Assembly: GCA_028278645.1 (NCBI GenBank)
Contig: JANQDZ010000090.1
Coordinates: 1 to 46,920, forward strand
DNA: 46,920 nucleotides
Source: Longimicrobiales bacterium
GTDB taxonomy: Bacteria > Gemmatimonadota > Gemmatimonadetes > Longimicrobiales > Gaopeijiaceae
Direction: 5' to 3'
Shown here: positions 15,960 to 24,849 of the stretch, piece by piece
How the letters are laid out: each line of letters begins with the position of its first letter
Position numbering within the stretch: the first letter of the stretch is position 1
The notes under the pieces: model-generated
The model's input: only the letters and a program-made list of their open reading frames with translations
The model's database searches: none
What the model was told of the DNA's origin: nothing
Made by a program: the position numbers and the translations under genes

Positions 15960-18900
15960 TTATGCCTCCGCCAATCCTTCGGCTCGGACATGATCGGCCA
16001 ACTCTCCTCGGGAGGAGATCCCCAGCTTCTGGTAGATGTTGGAGAGGTGGGTGCTGACCGTCCTGGGCGAAATGCTCAACGCCCGGGCGATGGCCTTGTT
16101 CGACTTCCTCTCCTCCACCAAACGAGCGATCTGAAGCTCCCTCGATGAGAGGCCTCCCTGTCCTACAGGAGCTCTTCGGGGCGGCCGAGCGTCCAATTCC
16201 CGGAACATGCCCCGCGTTTTCTCCAATTCAATCTCGGCGCCGAGTTGCAGGAAGATCTCGTGGACTCGCCCGAGCTCCTCAAGGGCTCCCTTACGATCAC
16301 CGATGTCGGCCAATCGGCCGGCTTTCATGCGGCGGAGGCGGGCGGCGTCTCCGATCATGGGGACGTCCTCCAACGCCTGGGCCGCGTCCTCCATCATGCG
16401 GGCGCCTTCCTCGGGATCCCCTTCGAGCCAGGTGACGAGGGCGTCGCAGGTCTGACCCCACGCCAGCCCCAGCTTGTGTTGGATCCCGGACGACCCGCTC
16501 CGGAGCCGTTCTCCCATCTCCCGAGCCCCTTCCAAATCTCCCTTCCAGAGGTAGGTCTCGGCCAGAAGTGGTACCAGTCGGTGGATTGCCCAGAGTCCGT
16601 AGCCGGTCTGATCGGCGAGTTCCAGGGCGGCTCTCCCGATCCGGACGGCTTCGTCCGTATCACCTTCCGCCAGAGCCAGGTATCCCTTCCCGATATAGGC
16701 CGGAATCTCGGCGTGGATGTTCGCCGTGCCTTCCCCGCCGGCACCCGAGACGTCCCAGGCCTCCTCCACCAGTGGCTGCGCCAGGTCAACCTCACCCCGG
16801 GCGAGGTAGATAAGGGCGGTCCAAACTAGAACCCTGGGTAGAAGAGAGTTTTGTGAGAGGCTCCGACCCAAAGCGATGGCCTGCTCACCGATGATGATTC
16901 CCGATTCCCACTTTCCGGTGGCCGCAGCCTCCTCGATGGCCAGTTCCGCGCTCCTGAGGCCCAGAACCGGGGATCTGAGCTCGTCGGCTACCCGGTTGGC
17001 GCCCTTTACGTGCTCCGCCATCAGATCCGTGTTGCCCAGAAGTCCTTCCAGAACCGCCAATCCCCAGTAGGTCCAGAATTCGACACTCAGGGCTCCGGAG
17101 CTTTTGGCCAGCTCCATGGCCCGGTCTCCATGAGCGCGGACCCGGTCCGGATTCCCGGTCCAGATATGGAGGAGAACCAGAGCCCGGTGGACTTGGGCGA
17201 GGATCACCGGATCCTGGAGCTCCTCGGCCATCTCCAGGACACCCTCCAATTCCTCCCTCGCCTCCTCCAACCTGCCCAGTTCTTCCAGGGCCACGCCCCT
17301 CCTCAAGCGAGTCCGGGCCAGGAGGTTCGGCGAAAGGCTCCCCGACAGTGATGAAAGGATGGCGTCGTATTCGTCCACTGCACCCTTCGGGTCACCGTGG
17401 TAGCTCTTGATAATCCCGATTCGTCGCCGACACTCGGCCGCGGAGTCGGCCATCCCCTCGTCTTCGGCCAGCTGCCGAGCCCTTTCCCATAAGGGGACGG
17501 CCTCGGCGTATTCCCCCAGACGGGTGAGCGCCCTCGCCAAGTCCTCCACCACGCCTCGTGTTCCGCCTTCCAACCCCAGCTCCGGACCTCCCCTGGTCTC
17601 TCTTCGATCCAGCAGGGCCAGAGCGGCCCTGAGGAATCGTGCCGCCTCGGTATTCCCAAATCGATGAAGAGCGTCCCTCCCAGCCAACCGGAGGTGGAGA
17701 ATGGCGCTTTCCGTGTCCTCCCCAGCGGCTTCCAGATAGTGGTAGGCAAGCGTACCGGCGTGGTCCGAAGCCCGGTCACCCAGAGTTTCTTCCAGAGTTT
17801 GGGCCACCTTCCTGTGGAGAATCTGGGCCCGGGCTAACCCCAGCTCCTTCAGGAGGGTCTCTCTGACCAAAGTCTGCCGGAAGTCATATACGACACCTTC
17901 TTCCCCCATGCCTTCAGTGAGGATTCCTCTCTCCACCAGAAGCTCCAGATTTCCCAGGAGCTCCGTTTGTGAGAGGGGGCTCAGGCTCCCGAGGACGGGG
18001 AAGGGGGCCCGGAAGCCGAGAATGGCGGCAAGTTCGGCGAGGTTGCGGGCGTCCTCGGGGAGTTTTCCGAGGGTGTCGAGGATCGCGTCCTTGACCGTTC
18101 TGGGAAGCTGAAGCGCCTGGGTTTCCCATCCGAGCCAGGCGCCACCCTTCCGATACAGCTCATCCGAACGGACAAGGGACTGGAGGGTTTCTTCAAGGAA
18201 GAAAGGATTGCCCTGGGTCCACTCGTGAAGGCGGTTGGCAAAGTCCTTCGCCACCTCTTCCTCCACCCCAAAGGCTTTTTTCAGAAACAGGCCCGTCTCT
18301 TCCCTGGAGAACGGAGGGAGCCGGATCTCCTCAGCGATCCCTTGAGAGAGAAGGGACCGTTCCACGTCTGCCAGCGCCCTGTCTTCCCCTTTTTCGAGCT
18401 CGTCCCGGGTCAGGAGGAGAATTGCGTGGCAATCGGTGAGGTGCCGGGACAGGAAGTGAATGGCTTCGAGGGACGACGGATCGGCCCACTGGAGGTCGTC
18501 GAGAATGATGCAGAGAGGCTCTCTTTCCGTGAAAGCCTTCAGGAGCTCGACAAACGTCCATAACACACGAGCCCGCAACTCTCCTGGGCTCTCGGACTCC
18601 ACGCGATCGTCCGTTCCCGGGGACGGAGTGAGGCCAGGGAAAAGGTGCTCCAAGTCCGATGCGCCCCCCCGAGAGATGATCTCCAACGTCGCGGGGCTCT
18701 GGGCTTTCAGCAGCGGAAGAAAAGCATCCGAGAAAAGGGAGTAGGGAACGCCCGACTCGGCCCGGTAGGCCTTCCCCAAGGCTACTGTGAAACCTCGGCG
18801 CTGGGCATCGTCGTGGAGGTGGCGACAGAGGTGGGTCTTTCCGCTGCCCAGTTCGCCCCTGAGGAGCAGGGTTTGGCCTTCCCCTTCCAACGCAGATTGG

Positions 18901-18977
18901 AGGCCGGAGACCAGTCGAGATTTGGTCTCCTCCCGTCCGATCAATGGAAGTGTGGAGAAGTCGAACCCTTTTGCCAT
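15960..18977 (-). CDS. Large ATP-binding LuxR-type regulator (LAL/MalT-like)
   Basis: This 1005-residue protein has three parts. An AAA/STAND ATPase at the N terminus carries Walker A GELGSGKT (41-48) and Walker B LCIILDDLQWAD (155-166). A long helical region of TPR-like repeats (about 380-920) contains many LARGEVDLAQPL- and EALGRVHEIFLQLG-like segments. The C-terminal LuxR helix-turn-helix (about 940-1000) has LSSRELQIARLVEERKSN and SISPRTVSTHLSNIYQKL. LAL regulators activate transcription when ATP and an inducer bind. No autoinducer-binding domain is present, so this is not a classical quorum-sensing LuxR. It is embedded between the acylase gene (15 bases upstream) and the DadA-like gene (directly abutting), so it probably controls its own operon in response to a small metabolite. 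Confidence 0.93.
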   Translation of the reverse strand: MAKGFDFSTLPLIGREETKSRLVSGLQSALEGEGQTLLLRGELGSGKTHLCRHLHDDAQRRGFTVALGKAYRAESGVPYSLFSDAFLPLLKAQSPATLEIISRGGASDLEHLFPGLTPSPGTDDRVESESPGELRARVLWTFVELLKAFTEREPLCIILDDLQWADPSSLEAIHFLSRHLTDCHAILLLTRDELEKGEDRALADVERSLLSQGIAEEIRLPPFSREETGLFLKKAFGVEEEVAKDFANRLHEWTQGNPFFLEETLQSLVRSDELYRKGGAWLGWETQALQLPRTVKDAILDTLGKLPEDARNLAELAAILGFRAPFPVLGSLSPLSQTELLGNLELLVERGILTEGMGEEGVVYDFRQTLVRETLLKELGLARAQILHRKVAQTLEETLGDRASDHAGTLAYHYLEAAGEDTESAILHLRLAGRDALHRFGNTEAARFLRAALALLDRRETRGGPELGLEGGTRGVVEDLARALTRLGEYAEAVPLWERARQLAEDEGMADSAAECRRRIGIIKSYHGDPKGAVDEYDAILSSLSGSLSPNLLARTRLRRGVALEELGRLEEAREELEGVLEMAEELQDPVILAQVHRALVLLHIWTGNPDRVRAHGDRAMELAKSSGALSVEFWTYWGLAVLEGLLGNTDLMAEHVKGANRVADELRSPVLGLRSAELAIEEAAATGKWESGIIIGEQAIALGRSLSQNSLLPRVLVWTALIYLARGEVDLAQPLVEEAWDVSGAGGEGTANIHAEIPAYIGKGYLALAEGDTDEAVRIGRAALELADQTGYGLWAIHRLVPLLAETYLWKGDLEGAREMGERLRSGSSGIQHKLGLAWGQTCDALVTWLEGDPEEGARMMEDAAQALEDVPMIGDAARLRRMKAGRLADIGDRKGALEELGRVHEIFLQLGAEIELEKTRGMFRELDARPPRRAPVGQGGLSSRELQIARLVEERKSNKAIARALSISPRTVSTHLSNIYQKLGISSRGELADHVRAEGLAEA

Positions 18978-18992
18978 ATGCCCAATCTGTTC

Positions 18993-21239
18993 CTAGTGCC
19001 GCTCCCTTCCATCGCCGGGGCGGTAGGTTTCAACCAGGTCTCTTTGGATTTGCTCTTCGGTGTAAGCTACGGGCTTCATGCGGTTGTTCGCGAACATTTC
19101 GGCTTGATCGAAGAAATACGGCGAGTCCTCTTTGTTGCTGTTCCCGTAAAGGAGAACCGAGTAAGCACGGGGCACTTCGCCGAATTCCACGGCTAAAACC
19201 CAAGCGTCTCCGGTCCGGGCTACGTATTTCTGGTCTTCGTCCACGCGGTATCCCACCACCCTGAAACAGCCCAGAGTCCCGGTGCACCCGCCCACGGGGA
19301 TGTCGATGTCCCCTGCACGAATCCGATGGACCTCTCCCCAGGTGACGTCCCAGGAGCCGAATCGGTTCACCGCTTCGTCCATGGCCCTGCGGAATGCCTC
19401 AACCGCCTCCTCCTCGTCTCCCAGGCCCAGTGGCGTTCGGACCGGATTCTGGGGAGACCAGGGCACCAGGTACCTCCGGTCCGGATCGGTCTCCTCGAAA
19501 TACTGGTTGGCCCAGAGCTTGAAGAGCGTGGACCCCCGGCTGTCCCGGGTGGCCCGATTGTCCCATTCCGCCAAAAGCTGGATCGCTTCCGATTCCTCGG
19601 CCGACGGACGGTTGGAATCCAGGATCCCAACCAGATCGTCCTTCACGCGGTCTGCCAACAACATTCGCAGCGAGTGCTTCAGCTCCACAACGTCTTCCAG
19701 GCTCAGGACCTCATCAGTGTGAACCAGTTGCAGCGAGTGCTGTGAGCGGAGGCGTACCCTGGGGTCGGGGAAGTTCGACGGGTAGTCCTCCCGGGGAAGG
19801 GGTTCGTTCAGGTTGGTGAAGTACGGGGGATCGTTGGCGTTCTGGAGATACCCCCCTTTCGGGTTCAGCAGCTGTGGAAGGTCATCCCAGGGGAAAACCT
19901 CGGACCAGACATCATCGCTCCCCGCCGCAAAAACCGGGGCCCCATCGGACGGCTCATGGGGCAGAACCGGGATGGTGGCGTTCCACACGTAGAAGATGTT
20001 CCCGTCGGCATCGGCGTAGGTGAAGTTGGACGACACCTTCGCCTGGATCCGCATGGCCTCTTTCCACTCTTCCAGGTTCTGAGCCTGCATCATCCGTAGC
20101 CACTGCTCCCCGATCCTGGGCTGGCGGAGGCTGGTGGTCTTGAGGACGAACACGGTATCGGGATTCTCGAGCAGAACCGGTCCGAGGCCCGTGAATCGGA
20201 AGTCTCGAGTGGCCGTGGCCAGGGAATCGGAATCCAGGAAGTCCACGGTGATGGTGCGGGTTTCGATGGGCCTCGACGCTCCGTCGAAAAGGAAGGCGTC
20301 GGGATCCGACGGGTCCTTGAGGAGGGAATAGACCTGGTTGGGTGCCCCGTAGTTGTTGGTCGTGGACCACCCGAGGCGATCGTTGAAGCCGCCGATGATG
20401 GAAAAAGGCCCGCCCAGCCTGAAGTCGCCGTAGAAGTTCAGGACCCCGGGGACAGTCACGTGGGCTTCGTAGTAGCCCGAGGTGTACGACAGGTGGGGAT
20501 TGCGAACCAGGATGGCCTTCCCCGATTCGGTTCGTTCCGGGGAAAAAGCCCAGGCGTTGGATCCGATGTCCGGTTCGGGACTCGGAACCTCACCTTGGCT
20601 GGTCCCCGGATCCCGCATGATCGTGTCTTCCAATCCATCCCCGCCGCTGCCTGCCTCCGACCGGCTCCGAAGCAGTGCCCCCACCGCGCCCTGATTCCAC
20701 ACGCTCAGGTCTCTGGCCGCGATGTCCTGGGGGGTGAATTCCGGGGCGGTCCAGTCGGGTAGGTCGGCAGAGTGGACTTCGATGAAATAATTTACCCCCG
20801 CCGCAAATCCCTTGAGGATGTCCTGGACGTCCGATGGAAACCGGGGGAAAACCTCCACCGCGTAATCGTGGGCCATCCTGCCGGAATAGTCGCCGGATAT
20901 TGCCGCCCTGCCGGCCGTTTTTGCCCATCGCCCATTGTTGGAAAGGATCTGGGCGGGTACGTCTTCTCGGTAGTCCTCCATCATCACCCAGGCCAACCCA
21001 AAAGCAGCCGCTTCGAGGTTCTCGGCAAGGATATGGGGCACACCGTACGAGGTTCTCCGAATCTCCACCGCACGAGCCAGGGGTGGCGGCTCGGGTTCTT
21101 TCGCTTCCGGGATCGGGGGTCCAGGAGCCGCCTGCGCCGGAGCCGGTGGCGCCGGGGCCTCTTCCCGGGCCGGAGCACACGATCCCACGCCGAGGATCAA
21201 ACCAAGCAAGAACGCCGAAGTGAAGAGGCGCCCCATCAT
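18993..21239 (-). CDS. Ntn-hydrolase acylase lipoprotein (penicillin/AHL acylase family)
   Basis: This is a 748-residue precursor with a lipoprotein signal (FLLGLILGVGSC, Cys21) and a Pro/Ala/Glu-rich linker to about residue 55. The family block RRTSYGVPHILAENLEAAAFG precedes the alpha-chain region. Autoprocessing should occur between Gly226 and Ser227 in DIGSNAWAFSPERT, leaving Ser227 as the N-terminal nucleophile of the beta chain; GKAILVRNPHL follows as expected. Substrates of the family include penicillins, acyl-homoserine lactones and other N-acyl compounds; the specificity here cannot be read. Two ATGs stand in tandem (21239 and 21236). The second is better spaced from GGGAGG. The gene follows GT4 by 24 bases and precedes the LuxR regulator by 15. 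Confidence 0.92.
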   Translation of the reverse strand: MMGRLFTSAFLLGLILGVGSCAPAREEAPAPPAPAQAAPGPPIPEAKEPEPPPLARAVEIRRTSYGVPHILAENLEAAAFGLAWVMMEDYREDVPAQILSNNGRWAKTAGRAAISGDYSGRMAHDYAVEVFPRFPSDVQDILKGFAAGVNYFIEVHSADLPDWTAPEFTPQDIAARDLSVWNQGAVGALLRSRSEAGSGGDGLEDTIMRDPGTSQGEVPSPEPDIGSNAWAFSPERTESGKAILVRNPHLSYTSGYYEAHVTVPGVLNFYGDFRLGGPFSIIGGFNDRLGWSTTNNYGAPNQVYSLLKDPSDPDAFLFDGASRPIETRTITVDFLDSDSLATATRDFRFTGLGPVLLENPDTVFVLKTTSLRQPRIGEQWLRMMQAQNLEEWKEAMRIQAKVSSNFTYADADGNIFYVWNATIPVLPHEPSDGAPVFAAGSDDVWSEVFPWDDLPQLLNPKGGYLQNANDPPYFTNLNEPLPREDYPSNFPDPRVRLRSQHSLQLVHTDEVLSLEDVVELKHSLRMLLADRVKDDLVGILDSNRPSAEESEAIQLLAEWDNRATRDSRGSTLFKLWANQYFEETDPDRRYLVPWSPQNPVRTPLGLGDEEEAVEAFRRAMDEAVNRFGSWDVTWGEVHRIRAGDIDIPVGGCTGTLGCFRVVGYRVDEDQKYVARTGDAWVLAVEFGEVPRAYSVLLYGNSNKEDSPYFFDQAEMFANNRMKPVAYTEEQIQRDLVETYRPGDGRERH

Positions 21240-21263
21240 ACCCTCCCTTTTCGCAACACCTTT

Positions 21264-22343
21264 TTAAATGAGCTCCTGATAGACGTCGAGATTCCCCTCG
21301 ACCATTCTATGAACCGAGAATTCCTCCCTGACCCTCTTCTTTCCCGCTGCCCCCAAGGCCTCGGCGCGCTCCTGGTCGGAAAGTAATGCACATACTGCCA
21401 GGGCCAGTGCCTCCGGATCGTTGGGGGGGATCAGGAGACCCGTCTCGTCGTGGACGATTGCCTCCGGGATTCCCCCGGCTGCGGAGGCCACCACGGGGAT
21501 CCCGGCGGCTCCGGCTTGAAGGAGGATGATCCCCAGCCCTTCCATGGTGGCCGGGTGAACCAGGAGATCGAGGCAGGGCAGATGGGCCGCCAGGTCCTCA
21601 CGGAACCCAGGGAACATCACTTCGGCTTCCAAGCCGGCGGCCTGCACCCGGTCGGAGACCTGTTCTCGCAAGGGGCCTTTCCCGAACAAAAGGAAACGGG
21701 TCCCTGGGTGCGTTTCGAGGATCCTCGGGATGGCCTCCAGAAGGATGTCGTGGCCCTTCCTGGGGATGAACTGGGCCCCCATGCCCACGACTCGGATTTC
21801 CGGTTCGATCCCGAATTCCGCCAGAAAAGCGTCGTGTTGGCATGGGGATGTGAAGGGGAATGGGTCCAGGGCACTTCGAACGCATCGGATCTTCGCATGG
21901 TCCACGCCTTGTTTCACCAATACGGCCCGAATGGCCTCGGAGATGGTGATGACGCGGTCGAAGAGATTGTACTTGGCCCGGACGGCCCAGGACGGCTCGG
22001 GGTTGTCCACCCGCCGGGTGAGGATCAACGGCACACCGGTCCACCTGGCGCCCATAGCTCCCAGAGTGTCAGCTCCACGACGGGAGTGAAGGTGGACCAG
22101 GTCGGGGGATTCAGCGCCGATGAGCCTTCTGAACCGGAGAGGAAACAACAGATCGGCCTCCCCGGCCATGGGCAGGGTTTGGACGGGAAGCTTCCGCCGC
22201 GAGGCTTCGGCCGCCACCGCGCTTTCCTCCGGAGTCACCAGGACGTTTTTGATGCCCCTCTTTTGGAGTCCCTCCACCAGGAGCAAGACCTGAAGCGCGC
22301 CTCCGTATAGGTGCGTCCCCGTCTCCAGGTGGGCCACTTTCAT
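21264..22343 (-). CDS. Glycosyltransferase family 4 (GT-B fold), LPS-type
   Basis: This 359-residue cytoplasmic or membrane-associated protein has a GT4 layout. An N-terminal acceptor domain (KVAHLETGTHLYGGALQVL, then HLHSRRGADTLG) is followed by a C-terminal donor domain with GMGAQFIPRKGHDILLEA and RFLLFGKGPL. The donor motif reads EGLGIILLQAGAAGIPVVAS and ends in GGIPEAI. The second glutamate of the usual EX7E motif is glutamine here. Its start overlaps the GT9 stop by four bases (ATGA), so the two are translationally coupled. With the divergent waaA this points to lipopolysaccharide core assembly. The donor and acceptor sugars are unknown. Confidence 0.9.
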   Translation of the reverse strand: MKVAHLETGTHLYGGALQVLLLVEGLQKRGIKNVLVTPEESAVAAEASRRKLPVQTLPMAGEADLLFPLRFRRLIGAESPDLVHLHSRRGADTLGAMGARWTGVPLILTRRVDNPEPSWAVRAKYNLFDRVITISEAIRAVLVKQGVDHAKIRCVRSALDPFPFTSPCQHDAFLAEFGIEPEIRVVGMGAQFIPRKGHDILLEAIPRILETHPGTRFLLFGKGPLREQVSDRVQAAGLEAEVMFPGFREDLAAHLPCLDLLVHPATMEGLGIILLQAGAAGIPVVASAAGGIPEAIVHDETGLLIPPNDPEALALAVCALLSDQERAEALGAAGKKRVREEFSVHRMVEGNLDVYQELI

Positions 22344-23452
22344 TCTCCCGACTCCCCGGTCAGGCCAGGGTGTCCTTCCCCCTGCTCACCTCTTGCGAAG
22401 ACGCCCTTCGCCGTTTCCAGCACCTGATCTACGGTGATGAGCTCGGTACAGGTGAATGCACCGTTGCAGGTCGGATTACCCCTGCAGGGAGAACACTCCA
22501 GCCAGTTCACCAGGACCTTGGCTCGGTCGGTGGGCGGTTTCGTGTATGGGATGTTGGATCCGAAGATGGCCACGGTAGGCCGATCGAATGCGATGGCCAT
22601 GTGGGAGAGGCCGGTATCCACGCCGATGACCAAAGAGGCCCGCTCCACCACGGCGCTCGCCTGGGTCAGGGTCGTTTTTCCAACCAGGCTGACGGGGCCG
22701 GAATGGGCCATAGCTGTGATCCGATCAACTGCAGGACCATCTTCAGGGCCCCCCAACACCACGCCGGGTAGTTTCAACTCTTCTGCCACCCGATCGATGA
22801 CCTGGGCCCATCGGTCTTCCCGCCAGTGCTTCTGGGGGGTTGTGGTAAAAGGGAGGGCCACGAAGAACCCCTCATCCAGTCCGAGGCTCCTCTGTTTCTC
22901 TTTTGCCCAGGCCCTGTCCTCGTCGGAAAGGGGGACCTCCATGGAAAAATCCCCCAGATCCAGCGCCAGCTCCTCGGCCAGGTGCCGGTACTCCGAGCCG
23001 ATCTTCCTTCGGTCTCCGGCGGTCCGAGAGAGAACCTTGGTCATGAGGAGATGGCTCTGTTCTTTTGATCCCAAGCCGATCCGGATGGGGGCGCCAGACA
23101 GGTAGGTGACGATTCCGCTCCGGAGCAGCCCCTGGAGATCGATGGCCAGGTCGAATTCCTTTTGCCGCAAAGCCCGGACGACCTCTTTGATTTCCCCCAA
23201 AAGGGTACCGAGCCGCTTTTCCTTCCAGAGCCGCTTCCACCCGTTCCGATCCACCACGATGACCTCGTCCAGCTCGGGATGCCCCTCGATGAGGTCTTTG
23301 GTGTGGGATTCCGCGATCCAGGTGAGCTTCACCTTCGGGTACGTTCTACGGAAGGCCCGGACCAATGGTGAGGCGAAAACGATATCCCCCCTGGCACTGA
23401 GTCGCACAAGGAGGACGGAACGTGGCGGGGTCGGCAGGAGTCCGCGGCTCAT
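22340..23452 (-). CDS. Glycosyltransferase family 9 (heptosyltransferase-like)
   Basis: This 370-residue protein begins LLVRLSARGDIVFASPLVRA, the typical opening of WaaC/WaaF/RfaQ heptosyltransferases, followed by FDLAIDLQGLLRSG. The C-terminal half contains ALPFTTTPQKHWREDRWAQV, GVDTGLSHMAIAFDRPTVAI and FGSNIPYTKPP, typical donor-binding elements. It should transfer an ADP-heptose or related sugar to lipid A-Kdo or the inner core at the cytoplasmic face. A pair of C-terminal cysteines (CSPCRGNPTC) is also seen in many members. It is the first gene of the long minus-strand run and diverges from waaA across about 120 bases. The acceptor position cannot be assigned. Confidence 0.92.
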   Translation of the reverse strand: MSRGLLPTPPRSVLLVRLSARGDIVFASPLVRAFRRTYPKVKLTWIAESHTKDLIEGHPELDEVIVVDRNGWKRLWKEKRLGTLLGEIKEVVRALRQKEFDLAIDLQGLLRSGIVTYLSGAPIRIGLGSKEQSHLLMTKVLSRTAGDRRKIGSEYRHLAEELALDLGDFSMEVPLSDEDRAWAKEKQRSLGLDEGFFVALPFTTTPQKHWREDRWAQVIDRVAEELKLPGVVLGGPEDGPAVDRITAMAHSGPVSLVGKTTLTQASAVVERASLVIGVDTGLSHMAIAFDRPTVAIFGSNIPYTKPPTDRAKVLVNWLECSPCRGNPTCNGAFTCTELITVDQVLETAKGVFARGEQGEGHPGLTGESGE

Positions 23453-23503
23453 CCGTTCGTTTTCGTGGAAGAAGAGGCTAACATAAGTTTCGGGTTCGAA
23501 TAT

Positions 23504-23520
23504 GGCCGGACGATCCGGCC
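23504..23520. repeat. Perfect inverted repeat between GT9 and waaA
   Basis: GGCCGGA-cga-TCCGGCC is a perfect 7-bp inverted repeat with a 3-base loop. It sits midway between the divergent starts of the GT9 gene (23452) and waaA (23572). No T-run follows on either strand, so it looks more like an operator than a terminator, but no regulator can be named. Confidence 0.35.
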
Positions 23521-23571
23521 CCCCAATCTAGCGTGTCACCGGGAATCGGGGAGGCAGACTCCTCCGCGGAC

Positions 23572-24849
23572 ATGAAACGACGCTACGATCTTCTCTACGC
23601 CCTCGGGGCCTTGGTGTCCAGCCCCATTCTCGCATTCGGCCTCCTCCGAAGTGGGAAGTGGCGTACGGACTGGAGGGGCCGGTTCGGGGGAGCACCGGAG
23701 CTCCCGGAAGACACCCGGCCGACCCTCCTCCTCCACGGCGTGAGCGTAGGTGAGATCAATGCCACCCGGGAGCTCGTTTGGCGCATGGGCGAACAGAACG
23801 CTGCTCCCGTCCGCCTCGTCATCAGCGCCACCACCAACACCGGTTTTGATCGGGCGAATGAGCTCTTCGGGCCGAAACATCCGGTGGTCCGGTTCCCCTT
23901 CGACTTTTCCTGGATGGTGGGACGATTCCTGGACCGGGTCCGCCCACAGGCGGTGGCGCTCATGGAGTTGGAGGTCTGGCCGAATCTTGCCCAAGAGTGT
24001 GAGGCCCGGGGGATTCCCTTGGTCGTCATCAACGGTCGCCTGAGCGATTCCAGCTTCGGTACCTATCGGTGGGCCCGGAGTTGGGTGCGGCCCATGTTCG
24101 ACAGTCTCACCGCTGTGGCTGCTCAGACCGAGGAATACGCCGAGCGGTTCAGGGAGCTGGGCACACCCCCGGATCGGGTCTCCGTCACCGACAACATGAA
24201 GTGGGACACGGTCGTCATCACCGACAAGGTGGAAGGTGCGGAGGAGCTGGCTTTTGCCATGGGCATCGATTCATCCCGCCCGCTGGTGGTCGCAGGTTCC
24301 ACCGGCCCCGGGGAGGAAGCCCTCCTGATTCGGGACCGCCCGGAGGACGTTCAGCTCATGCTCGTGCCCCGGAAACCGGAACGGTTCGAGGAGGTCGGCC
24401 GTCTTCTGCCCGGGATGATTCGCCGGAGTCATCGTCCCGACGGGTTCGGTGGCCACCAGGGAGGCACAGGGGGCGACGTGTTTGTCCTGGACAGGATGGG
24501 GGAACTCAACAAAGCCTATGCCTTGGCCGATGTGGCCGTAGTGGGTCGCAGCTTTGTGCCCCTCGGCGGATCGGATCCCATCGAGCCAATTGCTCTGGGG
24601 AAGCCCACGATCATCGGTCCGAGACACGAGAACTTCCGGGAGGTCGTCTCGGCTTTGGAGGAGGGGGGCGGGATCCGAGTGACCGACAAACCCATGGCCA
24701 CCGCCATGGACCTCCTCTCGCCCGGTTCGGGGGCCGAGAGTATGGCCGCTGCCGGCCGGCAGGTCATCAGGAATCGGCAGGGGGCTACCCAACGGCACAT
24801 CGATATGCTTCTGGGCCTTCTTCAAGGAGGGAACGATGTCCCGGAGTGA
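23572..24849 (+). CDS. waaA: 3-deoxy-D-manno-octulosonic acid (Kdo) transferase
   Basis: WaaA/KdtA (GT30) transfers Kdo from CMP-Kdo to lipid IVA, an essential early step of LPS core assembly, at the inner membrane. From the ATG at 23572 the product has 425 residues, close to the family norm. It starts MKRRYDLLYALGALVSSPIL, an N-terminal membrane anchor, and shows HGVSVGEINATREL (catalytic Glu region), VISATTNTGFDRA, MELEVWPNL and NGRLSDSSFGTYRW, all family landmarks. A GTG at 23533 would add 13 residues. Neither start has a clear ribosome binding site; I prefer 23572 because it matches family N termini. The last 14 bases overlap the next gene. It diverges from the GT9 gene, making an LPS-core locus. 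Confidence 0.92.
   Translation: MKRRYDLLYALGALVSSPILAFGLLRSGKWRTDWRGRFGGAPELPEDTRPTLLLHGVSVGEINATRELVWRMGEQNAAPVRLVISATTNTGFDRANELFGPKHPVVRFPFDFSWMVGRFLDRVRPQAVALMELEVWPNLAQECEARGIPLVVINGRLSDSSFGTYRWARSWVRPMFDSLTAVAAQTEEYAERFRELGTPPDRVSVTDNMKWDTVVITDKVEGAEELAFAMGIDSSRPLVVAGSTGPGEEALLIRDRPEDVQLMLVPRKPERFEEVGRLLPGMIRRSHRPDGFGGHQGGTGGDVFVLDRMGELNKAYALADVAVVGRSFVPLGGSDPIEPIALGKPTIIGPRHENFREVVSALEEGGGIRVTDKPMATAMDLLSPGSGAESMAAAGRQVIRNRQGATQRHIDMLLGLLQGGNDVPE

Noticed and set aside
15960-21239. Quorum-sensing (acyl-homoserine lactone) system
   Set aside because: There is a LuxR-type HTH and an acylase, but no LuxI synthase and no autoinducer-binding domain; the regulator is an ATP-binding LAL protein.
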